Assembly (NCBI RefSeq): GCF_020519665.1
Contig: NZ_CP084703.1
Location: forward strand, 1,798,001-1,862,000
DNA length: 64,000 nt
Direction of reading: 5' to 3'
From: Bacillus shivajii
GTDB taxonomy: Bacteria; Bacillota; Bacilli; Bacillales; Salisediminibacteriaceae
Within the stretch, counting starts at the first letter, position 1. Every line of letters begins with the position of its first letter. A model generated the notes under the pieces. The model worked only from the letters and a program-made list of their open reading frames with translations. It searched no databases and was not told the DNA's origin. The position numbers were made by a program, and so were the translations under genes. This document shows, in pieces, positions 17,782-26,435 of this stretch.

Positions 17782-18405
17782 ATGAGCTGGATTGATATTT
17801 CACAAACATTAAAAGAAAAGATGGACGTTTGGCCAGGAGACACACATTTTAAATATGATACGACGATGTCAATTGAAGAAGGAGACTCTGTAAACGTAGG
17901 AACAATTACAATGAGTTCTCATACAGGAACACATATGGATGCACCATTTCATTATGACACTAATGGGCTGAAGTTACATGAGCTTCCACTTGAATATTTT
18001 CATGGTGAAACGTTGGTTATGGATGTATTAGGGAAAAAAGTAATAGAAGTTGATGATGTAAAGGGAATTGACTTTAAAGGTGTAAAAAAAGTTTTATTTA
18101 AAACAAGACAGAACGGTCCTGCAAGTTATGATGACTTTACAATACTTTCTCCACAATTAGCTACATATTTAAGTGAAAAGAATATTCATTTGGTAGGGGT
18201 GGATTCACCATCGGTAGATCCATTAACGAGTAAAGAATTAAAAGCTCATCATGCTTTAAAGGAGGCAAATATTTTCATTCTTGAAGGTCTCGTATTGAAT
18301 GAAGTGAAACAAGGCTTTTATGAACTGTTTGCATTCCCTTTGAAAATTGAAGATGCAGATGGCTCGCCAGTCCGCGCCGTATTAAAGGATAACAAACGTA
18401 CATAA
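17782..18405 (+). CDS. kynB: Kynurenine formamidase (arylformamidase)
   Basis: This 207-residue protein belongs to the cyclase/KynB family. The metal-binding motif HTGTHMDAPFH is at about residues 51-61, with SWIDISQTLKEKMDVWPGD at the N-terminus. KynB hydrolyses N-formylkynurenine in tryptophan breakdown. The ATG at 17782 follows GGAAGGAGAGG. No kynA or kynU gene is adjacent, so the role in tryptophan catabolism is inferred from family only; other cyclase-family hydrolases act on different amides. Confidence 0.8.
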   Translation: MSWIDISQTLKEKMDVWPGDTHFKYDTTMSIEEGDSVNVGTITMSSHTGTHMDAPFHYDTNGLKLHELPLEYFHGETLVMDVLGKKVIEVDDVKGIDFKGVKKVLFKTRQNGPASYDDFTILSPQLATYLSEKNIHLVGVDSPSVDPLTSKELKAHHALKEANIFILEGLVLNEVKQGFYELFAFPLKIEDADGSPVRAVLKDNKRT

Positions 18406-18426
18406 GCTTTACGGAATGATCCGTTT

Positions 18427-18456
18427 AAAAAACTCAGGGAGTCTCTGAGTTTTTTC
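18427..18456 (+). terminator. Terminator after kynB
   Basis: AAAAACTCAG / CTGAGTTTTTT forms a clean stem with a T-run. Confidence 0.9.
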
Positions 18457-18503
18457 TTTTTTTGTGGTGTGGTATAGTAACAGTGGTTGATGGGGGTGCA
18501 TAT

Positions 18504-18812
18504 ATGGAAACAATTTATTCAGAAGAAGAACTTACGAAAATACTAAAAAACGATTCTCACTTTATTTATTTTTTTACACCTATTTGTGGAACTTGTCATA
18601 TTGCACATCAGTTTTTAACAATCATTGAAAAATTAAATACATCTCCTACTATTCATATGGTAGACATTAATTATATAAAGGTGTTGGCTAAAAAGTGGCA
18701 AATAGAAAGTGTGCCATGTCTAGCATATATCCGTCATGGTGAAATGAAAAAGAAATTATATAAGTTTGAGTCTGTTACAAATGTTTATCAATTTATTCAA
18801 GAAGAAATGTAA
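18504..18812 (+). CDS. Thioredoxin family protein, YusE-like
   Basis: This 102-residue thioredoxin-fold protein has the active-site motif CGTC in FFTPICGTCHIAHQF (about residues 27-30) and the cis-Pro segment ESVPCLAY. The start ATG follows GGGGGTG. It resembles B. subtilis YusE in length and motif. The downstream redoxin gene starts 22 nt later, so the two probably form an operon. Confidence 0.85.
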   Translation: METIYSEEELTKILKNDSHFIYFFTPICGTCHIAHQFLTIIEKLNTSPTIHMVDINYIKVLAKKWQIESVPCLAYIRHGEMKKKLYKFESVTNVYQFIQEEM

Positions 18813-18834
18813 ACCAACATAGGAGGTACAACAG

Positions 18835-19257
18835 GTGACGGCACCAAATTTTCAATTACAAGATATTAAAACAGGAGAACCTATATCGTTAGAAAAATAT
18901 AAAGAAAAAGCAATCTTATTAACCTTTTGGGTTTCGTGGTGCCCTGATAGTCAGCGGGACTTACCGAATAAAGAACAACTTTATCGATCTATGAATACAG
19001 ATGATTTAGTCATACTGATGGTTCATGTATCAGGGAGAGAAGGTACAGCTGAAGCAGGGGAAAAGTATTATGATGAAAACAACTTTACTTTTCCGTGTGC
19101 AGTTGACGATGGTACAAAGGTTTATGACCGATATCAATGTATGAGTGTTCCGACAACATTTTTACTAAATAGTAACCATGAAATCGTTGCAAGGTTTAAC
19201 GATAAAGCATCATTTCAAGAGATGATCCAGGCAATAGGGAATGTTTTAAACCAGTAA
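18835..19257 (+). CDS. Redoxin-domain protein with a single active-site Cys
   Basis: This 140-residue thioredoxin-fold protein of the TlpA/AhpC group starts with GTG after a perfect AGGAGGT. The active-site region reads FWVSWCPDSQRDLP, so the second cysteine of the usual CxxC is Ser. The cis-Pro loop (MSVPTTFLL) is normal. It has no signal peptide and is probably cytosolic. A single-Cys protein would act like a peroxidatic or monothiol enzyme; another Cys at YQCMSVP could resolve it. Confidence 0.8.
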   Translation: MTAPNFQLQDIKTGEPISLEKYKEKAILLTFWVSWCPDSQRDLPNKEQLYRSMNTDDLVILMVHVSGREGTAEAGEKYYDENNFTFPCAVDDGTKVYDRYQCMSVPTTFLLNSNHEIVARFNDKASFQEMIQAIGNVLNQ

Positions 19258-19284
19258 ATAGAAAGAGACTGATATGGACAAATT

Positions 19285-19567
19285 AAGTAGTTCCCTTTTC
19301 GAGGTAATAAACAATAAAATCAATAGAATGGCAACGTGTTTAACATCAAGTTTTACATGTTGCCTTTTTATTTTGGTTTTTATTAAGGTAAGCACTCGAA
19401 TCCGTCTGAAGTGAAGTTCACACTCATCATTCGGAATATCGCATCATATTTTGAGTTATGAAATTGATTCATATATCAACAAAATAAAGGAGATAATTCA
19501 GGTACGCGAATTACCTCCAAAAATGAGTTGTTATTTTCGTCTTTTTCCCTTTAAACGGAACTACTTA
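19285..19567 (-). repeat. Composite repeat family 1, copy 2 (short form)
   Basis: This 283-bp copy is bounded by AAGTAGTTCCCTTTTCGAGG on one side and CCCTTTAAACGGAACTACTT on the other. It lies in reverse orientation to the other copies. Inside it are the hairpin GGCAACGTGT / ACATGTTGCC (19330-19364), the CGGATTCGAGTGCTTACC segment and a half copy of the GAATCAATTTCATAA MITE (terminal repeat at 19456-19470). It separates the two arms AAAGAGACTGA and TCAGTCTCTTTTTTT of a terminator (see findings). Confidence 0.8.
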
Positions 19568-19599
19568 TGGGTAAATTGTCAGTCTCTTTTTTTGATCCG

Positions 19600-19758
19600 C
19601 TAAATACGGTGTGCTCTTTTTAATTCGCTTAGTTCATCTTTTGCTTCTTGCGTTTTTTGATTAAAAAAGTCATTTTTATTTAGGGAAAGTTTTGATAGTA
19701 GGAAGAAGAAATAATATGTAAGCCTTGCTTGTCCTGTTGATTGTTGAATGAGTAGCAT
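19600..19758 (-). CDS. Small hypothetical protein (52 aa)
   Basis: ATG follows AAAGGTGTGG at a normal distance. The protein has a hydrophobic aromatic stretch (TYYFFFLLSKLSL) and a charged helical C-terminus (QEAKDELSELKRAHRI). It ends just before the terminator arm at 19570-19592. It could be a small membrane-associated protein. The family is not recognised, and the call rests on the ribosome binding site and the sensible codon use. Confidence 0.55.
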   Translation of the reverse strand: MLLIQQSTGQARLTYYFFFLLSKLSLNKNDFFNQKTQEAKDELSELKRAHRI

Positions 19759-19899
19759 ATAACCACACCTTTTTAACATGATTTCATTTTATATTATACA
19801 AAAATAGGGCAAAGAGCAAAGTTGTTTGGGTCAAAAAATAGATTGTGATACGATATAAAAAGAAAAGCACATGGTCATAGTGGAAAGGGGAGTGACGTT

Positions 19900-21027
19900 A
19901 TGAAAATCGTATCTGTAGAACCAACACCAAGCCCAAATACGATGAAATTAACATTAAATCAATCTTTACCTCAAGGGAAGAGTCACAATTATAAAAAAGA
20001 AAACGCAGCAGACGGTCCTGCATTTGTTCAGGAGTTATTTAAAGTTGAAGGCGTCAAAGGGGTTTATCACGTCGCTGACTTTATCGCTGTAGAAAGAAAT
20101 GCAAAAGTCGATTGGAAAGTGATCTTGCCAAAAGTTCGTGCTGTATTCGGTGAAGCAGAAGAAGAGACAACAGAAGATGAAAACCAAGTGGATGAACATT
20201 ACGGTGAAGTAAATGTTCAAGTTCATATGTTTAAAAACATTCCAATGCAAGTGAAAGTAACGAATGGTGAAGAAGAAGTTCGCGTCGGGTTACCAAATCA
20301 TTTTAAAGAAGCTGCTGCAAAAGCGGCTTTACCTGAAGATAATATTGTTATGCAAAGGCAATGGGTCGATCAAAAGCCTCGTTACGGTGATTTAGAAGAT
20401 GTCGGTAATGAAGTCGCAGAAGAATTGCAAGCAACTTATTCAGAAAAGCGATTATCAGAACTTGTTGAAGCTGCTAAAAATCGTGAGGAAAATAAAGAAG
20501 TTCATAAAAAACAGTGGTTAAAAGTAACGGAAGAAATGCTTGATGACCCAGACTGGAGAAAGCGCTTTGCTTATCTAGAGCAAATGGATCCGAAACTCGA
20601 AGATTTATCTGTACTAGAAAAAGCTTTAGAAGACGAAAAAGCATCGATTCGTCGTCTAGCAACCGTTTATTTAGGGATGATCGAAGACGAAAAAGTCTTG
20701 CCATATTTAGAAAAGGCATTAAACGATAAATCTGTAACGGTGCGACGTACAGCAGGTGACTCATACTCTGATATCGGAAGTCCTAAGGGAATCCCAGCCA
20801 TGATCAAAGCATTGTCCGATTCTAATAAACTGGTTCGTTGGAGAGCAGCTATGTATTTATACGAAGTTGGTGATGAATCAGCAATCCCAGCCTTAAAAGA
20901 AGCAGAAAATGACCCAGAGTTCGAAGTTAGCATGCAAGCGAAACTAGCTTTAGCGAGAATTGAAGGCGGAGAAGAAGCCAAAGGATCCGTTTGGAAACAA
21001 ATGACTGAAGCCATGGAGAAAAAGTAA
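19900..21027 (+). CDS. cvfC: Conserved virulence factor C-like protein (NifU-N plus HEAT repeats)
   Basis: This 375-residue protein has an N-terminal Nfu/NifU-type domain (VEPTPSPNTMKLTLNQ... to about residue 85), a middle region and C-terminal HEAT-like repeats (about residues 230-365, for example VLEKALEDEKASIRRLATVYLG). The same layout is found in B. subtilis YpgR and in CvfC of Staphylococcus aureus. The NifU-like domain suggests a link to iron-sulfur proteins, and the HEAT part suggests protein binding. The start ATG follows AAAGGGGAGTG. It is monocistronic with its own terminator. Confidence 0.85.
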   Translation: MKIVSVEPTPSPNTMKLTLNQSLPQGKSHNYKKENAADGPAFVQELFKVEGVKGVYHVADFIAVERNAKVDWKVILPKVRAVFGEAEEETTEDENQVDEHYGEVNVQVHMFKNIPMQVKVTNGEEEVRVGLPNHFKEAAAKAALPEDNIVMQRQWVDQKPRYGDLEDVGNEVAEELQATYSEKRLSELVEAAKNREENKEVHKKQWLKVTEEMLDDPDWRKRFAYLEQMDPKLEDLSVLEKALEDEKASIRRLATVYLGMIEDEKVLPYLEKALNDKSVTVRRTAGDSYSDIGSPKGIPAMIKALSDSNKLVRWRAAMYLYEVGDESAIPALKEAENDPEFEVSMQAKLALARIEGGEEAKGSVWKQMTEAMEKK

Positions 21028-21039
21028 GGTGTGACAGGT

Positions 21040-21078
21040 CCCGCTTTCGATAGGAAGCGGGGCTATTTATCGTTTTTT
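21040..21078 (+). terminator. Terminator after cvfC
   Basis: CCCGCTT / AAGCGGGG, then a T-rich tail including TTTTTT. Confidence 0.8.
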
Positions 21079-21228
21079 AGGATAACTTTTGTTTTTATTT
21101 AGACTATGTTAATTTTCAGGGTAGAACCTATTTTAAAAGAAGAAACAAATGGAAAAGGTATGAAGAGTATGATAGCCTAATATCTGTATAGTGAAGGATT
21201 TATATACAAGCAAAAGGGTGGTTTTAAC

Positions 21229-21435
21229 ATGACAAAAGATGAACTAGTAAAAGAATTAGAAGAAAAAAAGATGGATGACATTATTGAATTAATCACAGAT
21301 GCTGAAAAGGGAGGATTAGAAGCATTAGAGCTGGCACCTTCATTAGGGTTATTACGAGACGAATCATTAAATGAAAATGTCCTAAATATATTAAAAGAGT
21401 ATGGAGTAGAAATTATTTATGTTGACGAAGAATGA
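21229..21435 (+). CDS. Small acidic protein, sigma region 1.1-like pattern
   Basis: This 68-residue acidic protein starts with ATG after AAAGGGTGG. It has no membrane segment. The helix-loop-helix pattern ending in ILKEYGVEIIYVDEE is reminiscent of region 1.1 of primary sigma factors, but that is a loose visual similarity and may mean nothing. It lies directly upstream of the YdbS-like gene and is probably co-transcribed. The family is not recognised. Confidence 0.65.
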   Translation: MTKDELVKELEEKKMDDIIELITDAEKGGLEALELAPSLGLLRDESLNENVLNILKEYGVEIIYVDEE

Positions 21436-21445
21436 GGATTTCTCG

Positions 21446-21934
21446 GTGATTAGACGAAAGCCGGACCAATCGTTAGCAGAAAAAACGTTACATGTTTGGC
21501 GAATAGCTAGTGCTCTTGAGTGGCTATTTTTCGTATTGTTGCCAATCGCTTATTACATCGCGAAAAATTATTTCTTCATAACATTACCTAATTGGCCATT
21601 AATAGCAATGGGCATTATACTTATTCCACTAGGGCTATTAAAAATATTTATTGTACCAAAAATGCAATGGAAAAGATGGCGGTATAAAATTTATGAAAAT
21701 GAAGTAGAATTGATGTTTGGGGTGTTTGTTGTAAGACGAATCATTATACCGATGATTCGAGTGCAACATGTTGATACAAAACAAGGCCCACTACTTAGGC
21801 ATTATGGATTATCGTCCGTGACAATTTCAACCGCAGCGACCGTCCATGAAATTCCCGGTCTCGAGGATGATAAGGCGAATCAATTAAGAGATCACATTGC
21901 GCAGTTAGCAAGGGAAGCTGATCCTAATGAATAG
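21446..21934 (+). CDS. ydbS: PH domain-containing membrane protein, YdbS-like
   Basis: This 162-residue protein has two membrane helices (about residues 18-60), then a bacterial PH (bPH2) domain with YKIYENEVELMFGVFVVRRIIIPMIRVQHVDTKQGPL. The GTG at 21446 is preceded by GAGGA at seven bases. An ATG at 21419 overlaps the upstream gene and has no good site, so it is less likely. It overlaps the YdbT-like gene by eight bases. The pair resembles B. subtilis ydbS-ydbT, reported to help against certain bacteriocins. Confidence 0.85.
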   Translation: MIRRKPDQSLAEKTLHVWRIASALEWLFFVLLPIAYYIAKNYFFITLPNWPLIAMGIILIPLGLLKIFIVPKMQWKRWRYKIYENEVELMFGVFVVRRIIIPMIRVQHVDTKQGPLLRHYGLSSVTISTAATVHEIPGLEDDKANQLRDHIAQLAREADPNE

Positions 21935-23435
21935 TTGGAATAGGCAACACCCTATAGCAATCTTTATTAGCTTTTTAAATAATTTAAAAGAAATGATTAT
22001 TACCTTTATTGCTGTGATTATTTTCGGTCAAGCACAAGCAGGTGGATCAACGTTTTACATCGTTTTCTTTAGTTTGATTTTAATTATTTCATTAGGAAAT
22101 GGCATTATTCGATGGTGGACATTTAGGTATCAGTTATTTGAAAATGAAATAAAAATAAAACATGGACTCATTTTTCGTAAAAATCGTTATATAAGAAAAG
22201 AAAAAATCCAAAGTATTGATATTAATGCAAAGTTGTTACAACGTATATTTGGATTAGTAGAAGTAAGAATTGAAACAGCTGGGGGCGGAGATGAACCAGA
22301 GTTTAAGATTACTGCACTAAAGAAACATGAAGCAGCGATGATAAAAGAGCAACTATTAAGAGTCGTTGAAAGTCCAAAAGAATTAAATGATGATGAAATG
22401 ACGGGCCCTCTTGACGAAAAGGAAGAAGCCGAAGAGGTCCATGAGGAACAAACACAAGAACAAGTACAAGAGAAAGAACACGAAGAGATACGACAATATA
22501 AATGGATGTTATCAAATCCAAGGCTTGTTATTGCAGCAATGACATCGAGTGGGGTCGGTATTGCAGCGACATTTGTTGCGGCTATTATGTCGCAAGTCCA
22601 ACAATTTATCCCTAATAGGCTATATGAACAAGTTATAGGTTTTGTCATCCACCATAGTATATTATTTATAGGTTCTTGGGTTGTTTTTATATTGTTTATC
22701 GCATGGGTCATTACTGTGATAAGAACACTACTGAAATATGGGATGTTTTCTGTAACAAAAAGAGGTAGTGAGATCCATATCTCACGAGGGGTAGTAGAGA
22801 AACGCCAATTAACGTTATCAGACCACAAAATTACAGCGGTAAGAATCGTGCAAAATTTACTAAGGCAACCTTTTGGGTTTGTCGCAGTGTATGTAGAAAG
22901 TGCTGGTGGAGGAAGTAAAGAAGAGGATTTATCAACGATTTTAATCCCAATGTGTAAGCGCAATGAAGTAGAAGGACTACTTCAAGAACTGTTACCGGAC
23001 TATGATGTTTCATCTGTTTATGAAACTTTACCTGGTAAAAGCTTAAGGAGGTATATGATTCGTTTAATCGTTCCTTCGCTGATTGCCGCTAGTGTCTTTA
23101 CTTACTTTATCCCGTATGGTTGGCTGGCTTTTATCCTACCGTTATTAGCAGCTTTGTTAGGGTATTGGCAATATAAAGATGCAGGACTGCATGTAAATGA
23201 TCAGTTTTTGTTCCTTCGTTCAAGAAGCTTTGTCAAAACAGAATTCATTTTACCAAGAAAACGAATTCAATCTATGGATATGTCCCAACATTATTTACAA
23301 AAGATTGATCATTTATTTTCACTACATGTATCAGTTTTATCGAGTATTACTGGAAAAACATTTTTATTAAGGCATATTAGTGGAGAGCAAAGTAATCGTA
23401 CCTTAAATTGGTATTCCTATGAAAGAAATAAATAA
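21927..23435 (+). CDS. ydbT: PH domain-containing membrane protein, YdbT-like
   Basis: This 502-residue membrane protein has three bPH2 domains alternating with membrane helix pairs. The clearest are YQLFENEIKIKHGLIFRKNRYI (about residue 70), RGSEIHISRGVVEKRQLTL (about residue 280) and a third at about residue 420. An acidic Glu/Gln-rich loop lies at residues 150-190. Length agrees with B. subtilis YdbT (about 490). The start ATG overlaps the YdbS-like gene, so the two are coupled. Confidence 0.88.
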   Translation: MNSWNRQHPIAIFISFLNNLKEMIITFIAVIIFGQAQAGGSTFYIVFFSLILIISLGNGIIRWWTFRYQLFENEIKIKHGLIFRKNRYIRKEKIQSIDINAKLLQRIFGLVEVRIETAGGGDEPEFKITALKKHEAAMIKEQLLRVVESPKELNDDEMTGPLDEKEEAEEVHEEQTQEQVQEKEHEEIRQYKWMLSNPRLVIAAMTSSGVGIAATFVAAIMSQVQQFIPNRLYEQVIGFVIHHSILFIGSWVVFILFIAWVITVIRTLLKYGMFSVTKRGSEIHISRGVVEKRQLTLSDHKITAVRIVQNLLRQPFGFVAVYVESAGGGSKEEDLSTILIPMCKRNEVEGLLQELLPDYDVSSVYETLPGKSLRRYMIRLIVPSLIAASVFTYFIPYGWLAFILPLLAALLGYWQYKDAGLHVNDQFLFLRSRSFVKTEFILPRKRIQSMDMSQHYLQKIDHLFSLHVSVLSSITGKTFLLRHISGEQSNRTLNWYSYERNK

Positions 23436-23436
23436 A

Positions 23437-23474
23437 AAAGGCTGTCTCATCATTTAATTAATGAGGCAGCCTTT
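23437..23474 (+). terminator. Terminator after ydbT
   Basis: AAAGGCTGTCTCAT pairs with ATGAGGCAGCCTTT around an AT-rich loop. Confidence 0.85.
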
Positions 23475-23481
23475 CGTTGCA

Positions 23482-23605
23482 CTATAAGAATGTATAAAAT
23501 TTTAGCTAAGAAGCAATATCGGCGTAGTGAAAATTTTTATGTGTATAGTATAAGTGCAACTACGCCTTTGTCTTCGCCTTAAAGGCTCGCCAATCGGCGA
23601 GTTTT
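23482..23605 (+). repeat. Repeat family 3, copy 1
   Basis: This block of about 110 nt starts ATAAGAATGTATAAAATTTT. It contains GGCGTAGT...ACTACGCC as an inverted repeat and AGTATAAGTGCAACTACGCC, and ends near CTTCGCC. A diverged copy lies at 39592-39700. Both directly follow the terminator of a plus-strand gene. Confidence 0.6.
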
Positions 23606-23614
23606 CTTTATTTT

Positions 23615-24583
23615 TTATTCATTTGAAAGTTGTGTTGCGTAAGTCGCTAATAGCCTTTCACCCGTGTCTGATGTAAATTCAAAACGGTCGTATGTTACAT
23701 CTGGGCGATCATCTTTTAACGATCGTTCATAATGGTGCTGAAGGACATACTGTTTGTTTTTGTTAGCATAAGAAATAAAGTTTACTCCGGAAAAGTCTTT
23801 ATTCTCAAATGAATTTAATAGTTGCATGAGAAGTGAGTTATGGCAGTAGACAGAGTGTTCATGACCGATCCCAAGCTTTGATAAAGCTTTTTCTAGTGCT
23901 GTCAGAGAAGCTTCATCAAGTTCGTTTAGTAATATTTGATATGGGTCAAATTGTGTCTTATTTAATCGAACCGTTGAACCGTGCTGCAATTCAACTTGTT
24001 TTCCGCCATAAATTTCAAATGTTGTATCATGCAAATAGATTCCTGGAACCCAATTGCCGTTTACGTTAATTTCAAATTCAAAAGGACACCCGTCAATAGA
24101 AAGGGCTTCTTTTTTTTGTTCATCATAAATGAAAAACTGGTTTCCCTTTTTTACAAGTTGGTAATAAATAAAATTACCTTCAAATAACAAGTTTTCACAT
24201 TTCAAACGACGAAGTTCATGTTGTATATAGTTCATTAACGTTTCTGTTTGCTCATTTTGCTCTTGGATTTGGTCCCACTTTTCTTTTAGAGCAAGAGCGA
24301 GTGATTTCGTATAATTCGAATTGAACGGTTCGTTTAATGGTTCAATTCGTGTACCCGGGCACTCAATTAGCTCGTTTTCTTCAAGCACTTTATCTAAATC
24401 ATTTTGTACAGTTTCATGGAAGAGTTCAGGAATAGACTGTACGCCAATGATCTCTACAACTGCACGCCAAGGTACATTCGGTTTAAGCTTTAAATCTTTT
24501 AAGATGGCTATATACGTTCCTTGTTTTCCATGGTTTAAAACGACATGCTTGCCAATATGTTGTTTTGCTTCATTTCGATTCAT
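23615..24583 (-). CDS. DUF2777-like hypothetical protein
   Basis: This 322-residue soluble protein begins MNRNEAKQHIGKHVVLNHGKQGTY-like with a small SH3-like beta start, then alternates helical and beta segments. By memory it resembles the Bacillaceae DUF2777 family, which has no known role. The ATG at 24583 follows GGGGA. An upstream ATG is possible but has a poor site. A weak hairpin (CTCGCC / GGCGAG, 23584-23601) follows. Confidence 0.7.
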   Translation of the reverse strand: MNRNEAKQHIGKHVVLNHGKQGTYIAILKDLKLKPNVPWRAVVEIIGVQSIPELFHETVQNDLDKVLEENELIECPGTRIEPLNEPFNSNYTKSLALALKEKWDQIQEQNEQTETLMNYIQHELRRLKCENLLFEGNFIYYQLVKKGNQFFIYDEQKKEALSIDGCPFEFEINVNGNWVPGIYLHDTTFEIYGGKQVELQHGSTVRLNKTQFDPYQILLNELDEASLTALEKALSKLGIGHEHSVYCHNSLLMQLLNSFENKDFSGVNFISYANKNKQYVLQHHYERSLKDDRPDVTYDRFEFTSDTGERLLATYATQLSNE

Positions 24584-24731
24584 AAGAATCCCCACTTTGA
24601 TGTTCATAATAATCAATTTAGATGATTGATATTTCTATTATAGTACATTTCATACGCGTGAAACATTAATAACTTCGAAGATTTTTTGAATGAATAAAAA
24701 ATTATGTTTGAAAATTATTTTTTACTTAAAG

Positions 24732-25292
24732 GAATTAATTTCATAACTCAAAATATGATGCCAAATTCCGAATGATGAGCGTGAACGTCACTTCAGACGG
24801 ACGCTTTCCCGAGGGCTTGTCTTTAGCTAACTTAGGCTCGATTACTCGTCGCAGATAAACAGTGTTCCTGCGATTACTCGTCGCAGCTCGAAGCAGTTCG
24901 AAGAAGTATTGCTCGTCGCTGATTCTCTGGGAGTCGTCGCCTTTCGTTACGATCACTTCTAAACAAAACTTGGCTTTTCGTTAAGTCATTAATTAGGAAC
25001 TTCGACTACAATCGATCACGTCCTGTGATCAACGCCGAAGTCACCACCTCCTGTGGAAGTAAGCCTTAGTTGCCACAAGCTCAACTCCTATGATTAAACG
25101 TCGAGTTGCGACGAGCAAGCGTAGCGGCGCAGGAGCAGTTATCTATCGACCATAAATTTATAAATTGTGATAGTGAAAATCAAACGTACATTTAATGATA
25201 TATTTATAATATCATTGAACGGATGTCGCACTTGTGCCTTGGGGTGAAAGCGAAGTGTATTTCTACTGCAAGGTGAATTATGAAATTAGCTC
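24732..25292 (+). mobile_element. MITE family 2, copy A (561 bp)
   Basis: The left end GAATTAATTTCATAA and the right end TTATGAAATTAGCTC are imperfect inverted repeats. The flanks AAAG and AAAT are a near-match 4-bp target duplication. The interior has GC-rich palindromic modules shared with copies B-D, plus extra repeats (CTCGTCGCAG). It has no coding capacity. Its right end contains the stop codon of the MBL-fold gene. Confidence 0.75.
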
Positions 25293-26227
25293 AAATAATC
25301 TAGAATTCCCATTGCACTTATCTTTAAATCTAAGTGAATAAATTGATATGCTGAGTGGGAAGGAGAAATTCCCTGTTTCTTTAATTCATGATTTACTTCA
25401 TTTAAGAGTATATTTTGTAATGTTTCGTGATCTTGATTTTGATCGAATACTTCTTGTCCTTTTTCCATAAAAATAGATAGCCAATATCTTATTTGTTCAT
25501 AAACAACACTTGGTTGATCCGAAATACCAAAGTGACCAAAAGCAATTTGTTTTGGCTCAAATGATTTAATTTCCGCTAAAGAATTCAGCATATCCTCCGG
25601 ATTAAACTGGTTAGGTGAAGTAGAAGGCAAATAAAGAGATACGTTATCTCGCTCTAAAGAAGGGTAACGGATGCCAATTGTATCCCCTGTAAACATTGTT
25701 GCGGTTTCCGTATCATAAATACTATAGTGATGCTTTGCGTGTCCGGGGGTATCGATGAAAGTTAATGTCCTGTCATCAGTTAATGATAAAGTTGATTGGT
25801 CTGCCTTCTCAACTAGTCTATCCTTAGCAATAGGTAGAATTGGGGCGAATAAATCATCAAATGCAGCACCATATACAGCTTTTGCTCCTTTAATTAATCT
25901 TGAAGGGTCACATAGGTGGCGATATCCCCTCGGGTGCACAACAACCTTTGCATTTGGGCAGTCATTTAGAAGTAAACCTGCACCTCCAGCATGGTCTAAA
26001 TGGATGTGAGTGACAATGATCCATTGAATGTCTGATAATGGTATGCCGATTTCTTCCAGTCCTTTTTTGATATATTCATTTGAAATACTAGGGCCTGTCT
26101 CGATAATTGTGACATTTCCCTCTGGTCGACAATCTAAGACATATGTACCAGTTCTTTCGACTAACCCTAAATCATGTCCGTCAATTAAATGAAAATTTCG
26201 ACTAAACGTTAAGACGAGTTGCGACAA
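25286..26227 (-). CDS. MBL-fold metallo-hydrolase
   Basis: This 313-residue protein has the metal-binding motif THIHLDHAGG (about residues 73-82), a third His in DTPGHAKHHYSIY and an Asp in FTGDTIG. It starts with TTG after AAAGGGG. It probably acts on a thioester or lactone, but the family is broad. The last two codons and the TAA stop lie inside the terminal repeat of MITE copy A, so the C-terminus was formed by the insertion. Confidence 0.85.
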   Translation of the reverse strand: MSQLVLTFSRNFHLIDGHDLGLVERTGTYVLDCRPEGNVTIIETGPSISNEYIKKGLEEIGIPLSDIQWIIVTHIHLDHAGGAGLLLNDCPNAKVVVHPRGYRHLCDPSRLIKGAKAVYGAAFDDLFAPILPIAKDRLVEKADQSTLSLTDDRTLTFIDTPGHAKHHYSIYDTETATMFTGDTIGIRYPSLERDNVSLYLPSTSPNQFNPEDMLNSLAEIKSFEPKQIAFGHFGISDQPSVVYEQIRYWLSIFMEKGQEVFDQNQDHETLQNILLNEVNHELKKQGISPSHSAYQFIHLDLKISAMGILDYLS

Positions 26228-26373
26228 GATTTTCAGCCCCTTTTAAAAATAATATTTTCATTATTGTATTGAACTGTTACATATTTGTAAACTAATTATC
26301 ACGGAAATGTAAATGATAGATAGGTAGAATTTCACCTGCGTAAATATATTTTTATCGATATTATGTTAAAATG

Positions 26374-26401
26374 CCCCCTTAAACTTTAAAAAGGGACCGA
26401 A
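26374..26401 (+). promoter_or_regulatory. Predicted SigI-dependent promoter
   Basis: CCCCCTTAAA and CGAA, with a spacer of about 17, match the two boxes described for sigma-I promoters (C-rich -35 and CGWA -10). It lies about 35 nt upstream of sigI and would give autoregulation. Confidence 0.6.
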
Positions 26402-26435
26402 ATACTATAATGACATTAATGTGAGGTGTTTTCTT

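Noticed and set aside
22187..22963. 258-codon open frame antisense to the YdbT-like gene
   Set aside because: The plus-strand gene has clear bPH2 domains and coupling to YdbS; the antisense frame has no ribosome binding site and an implausible Ser/Cys-rich composition.
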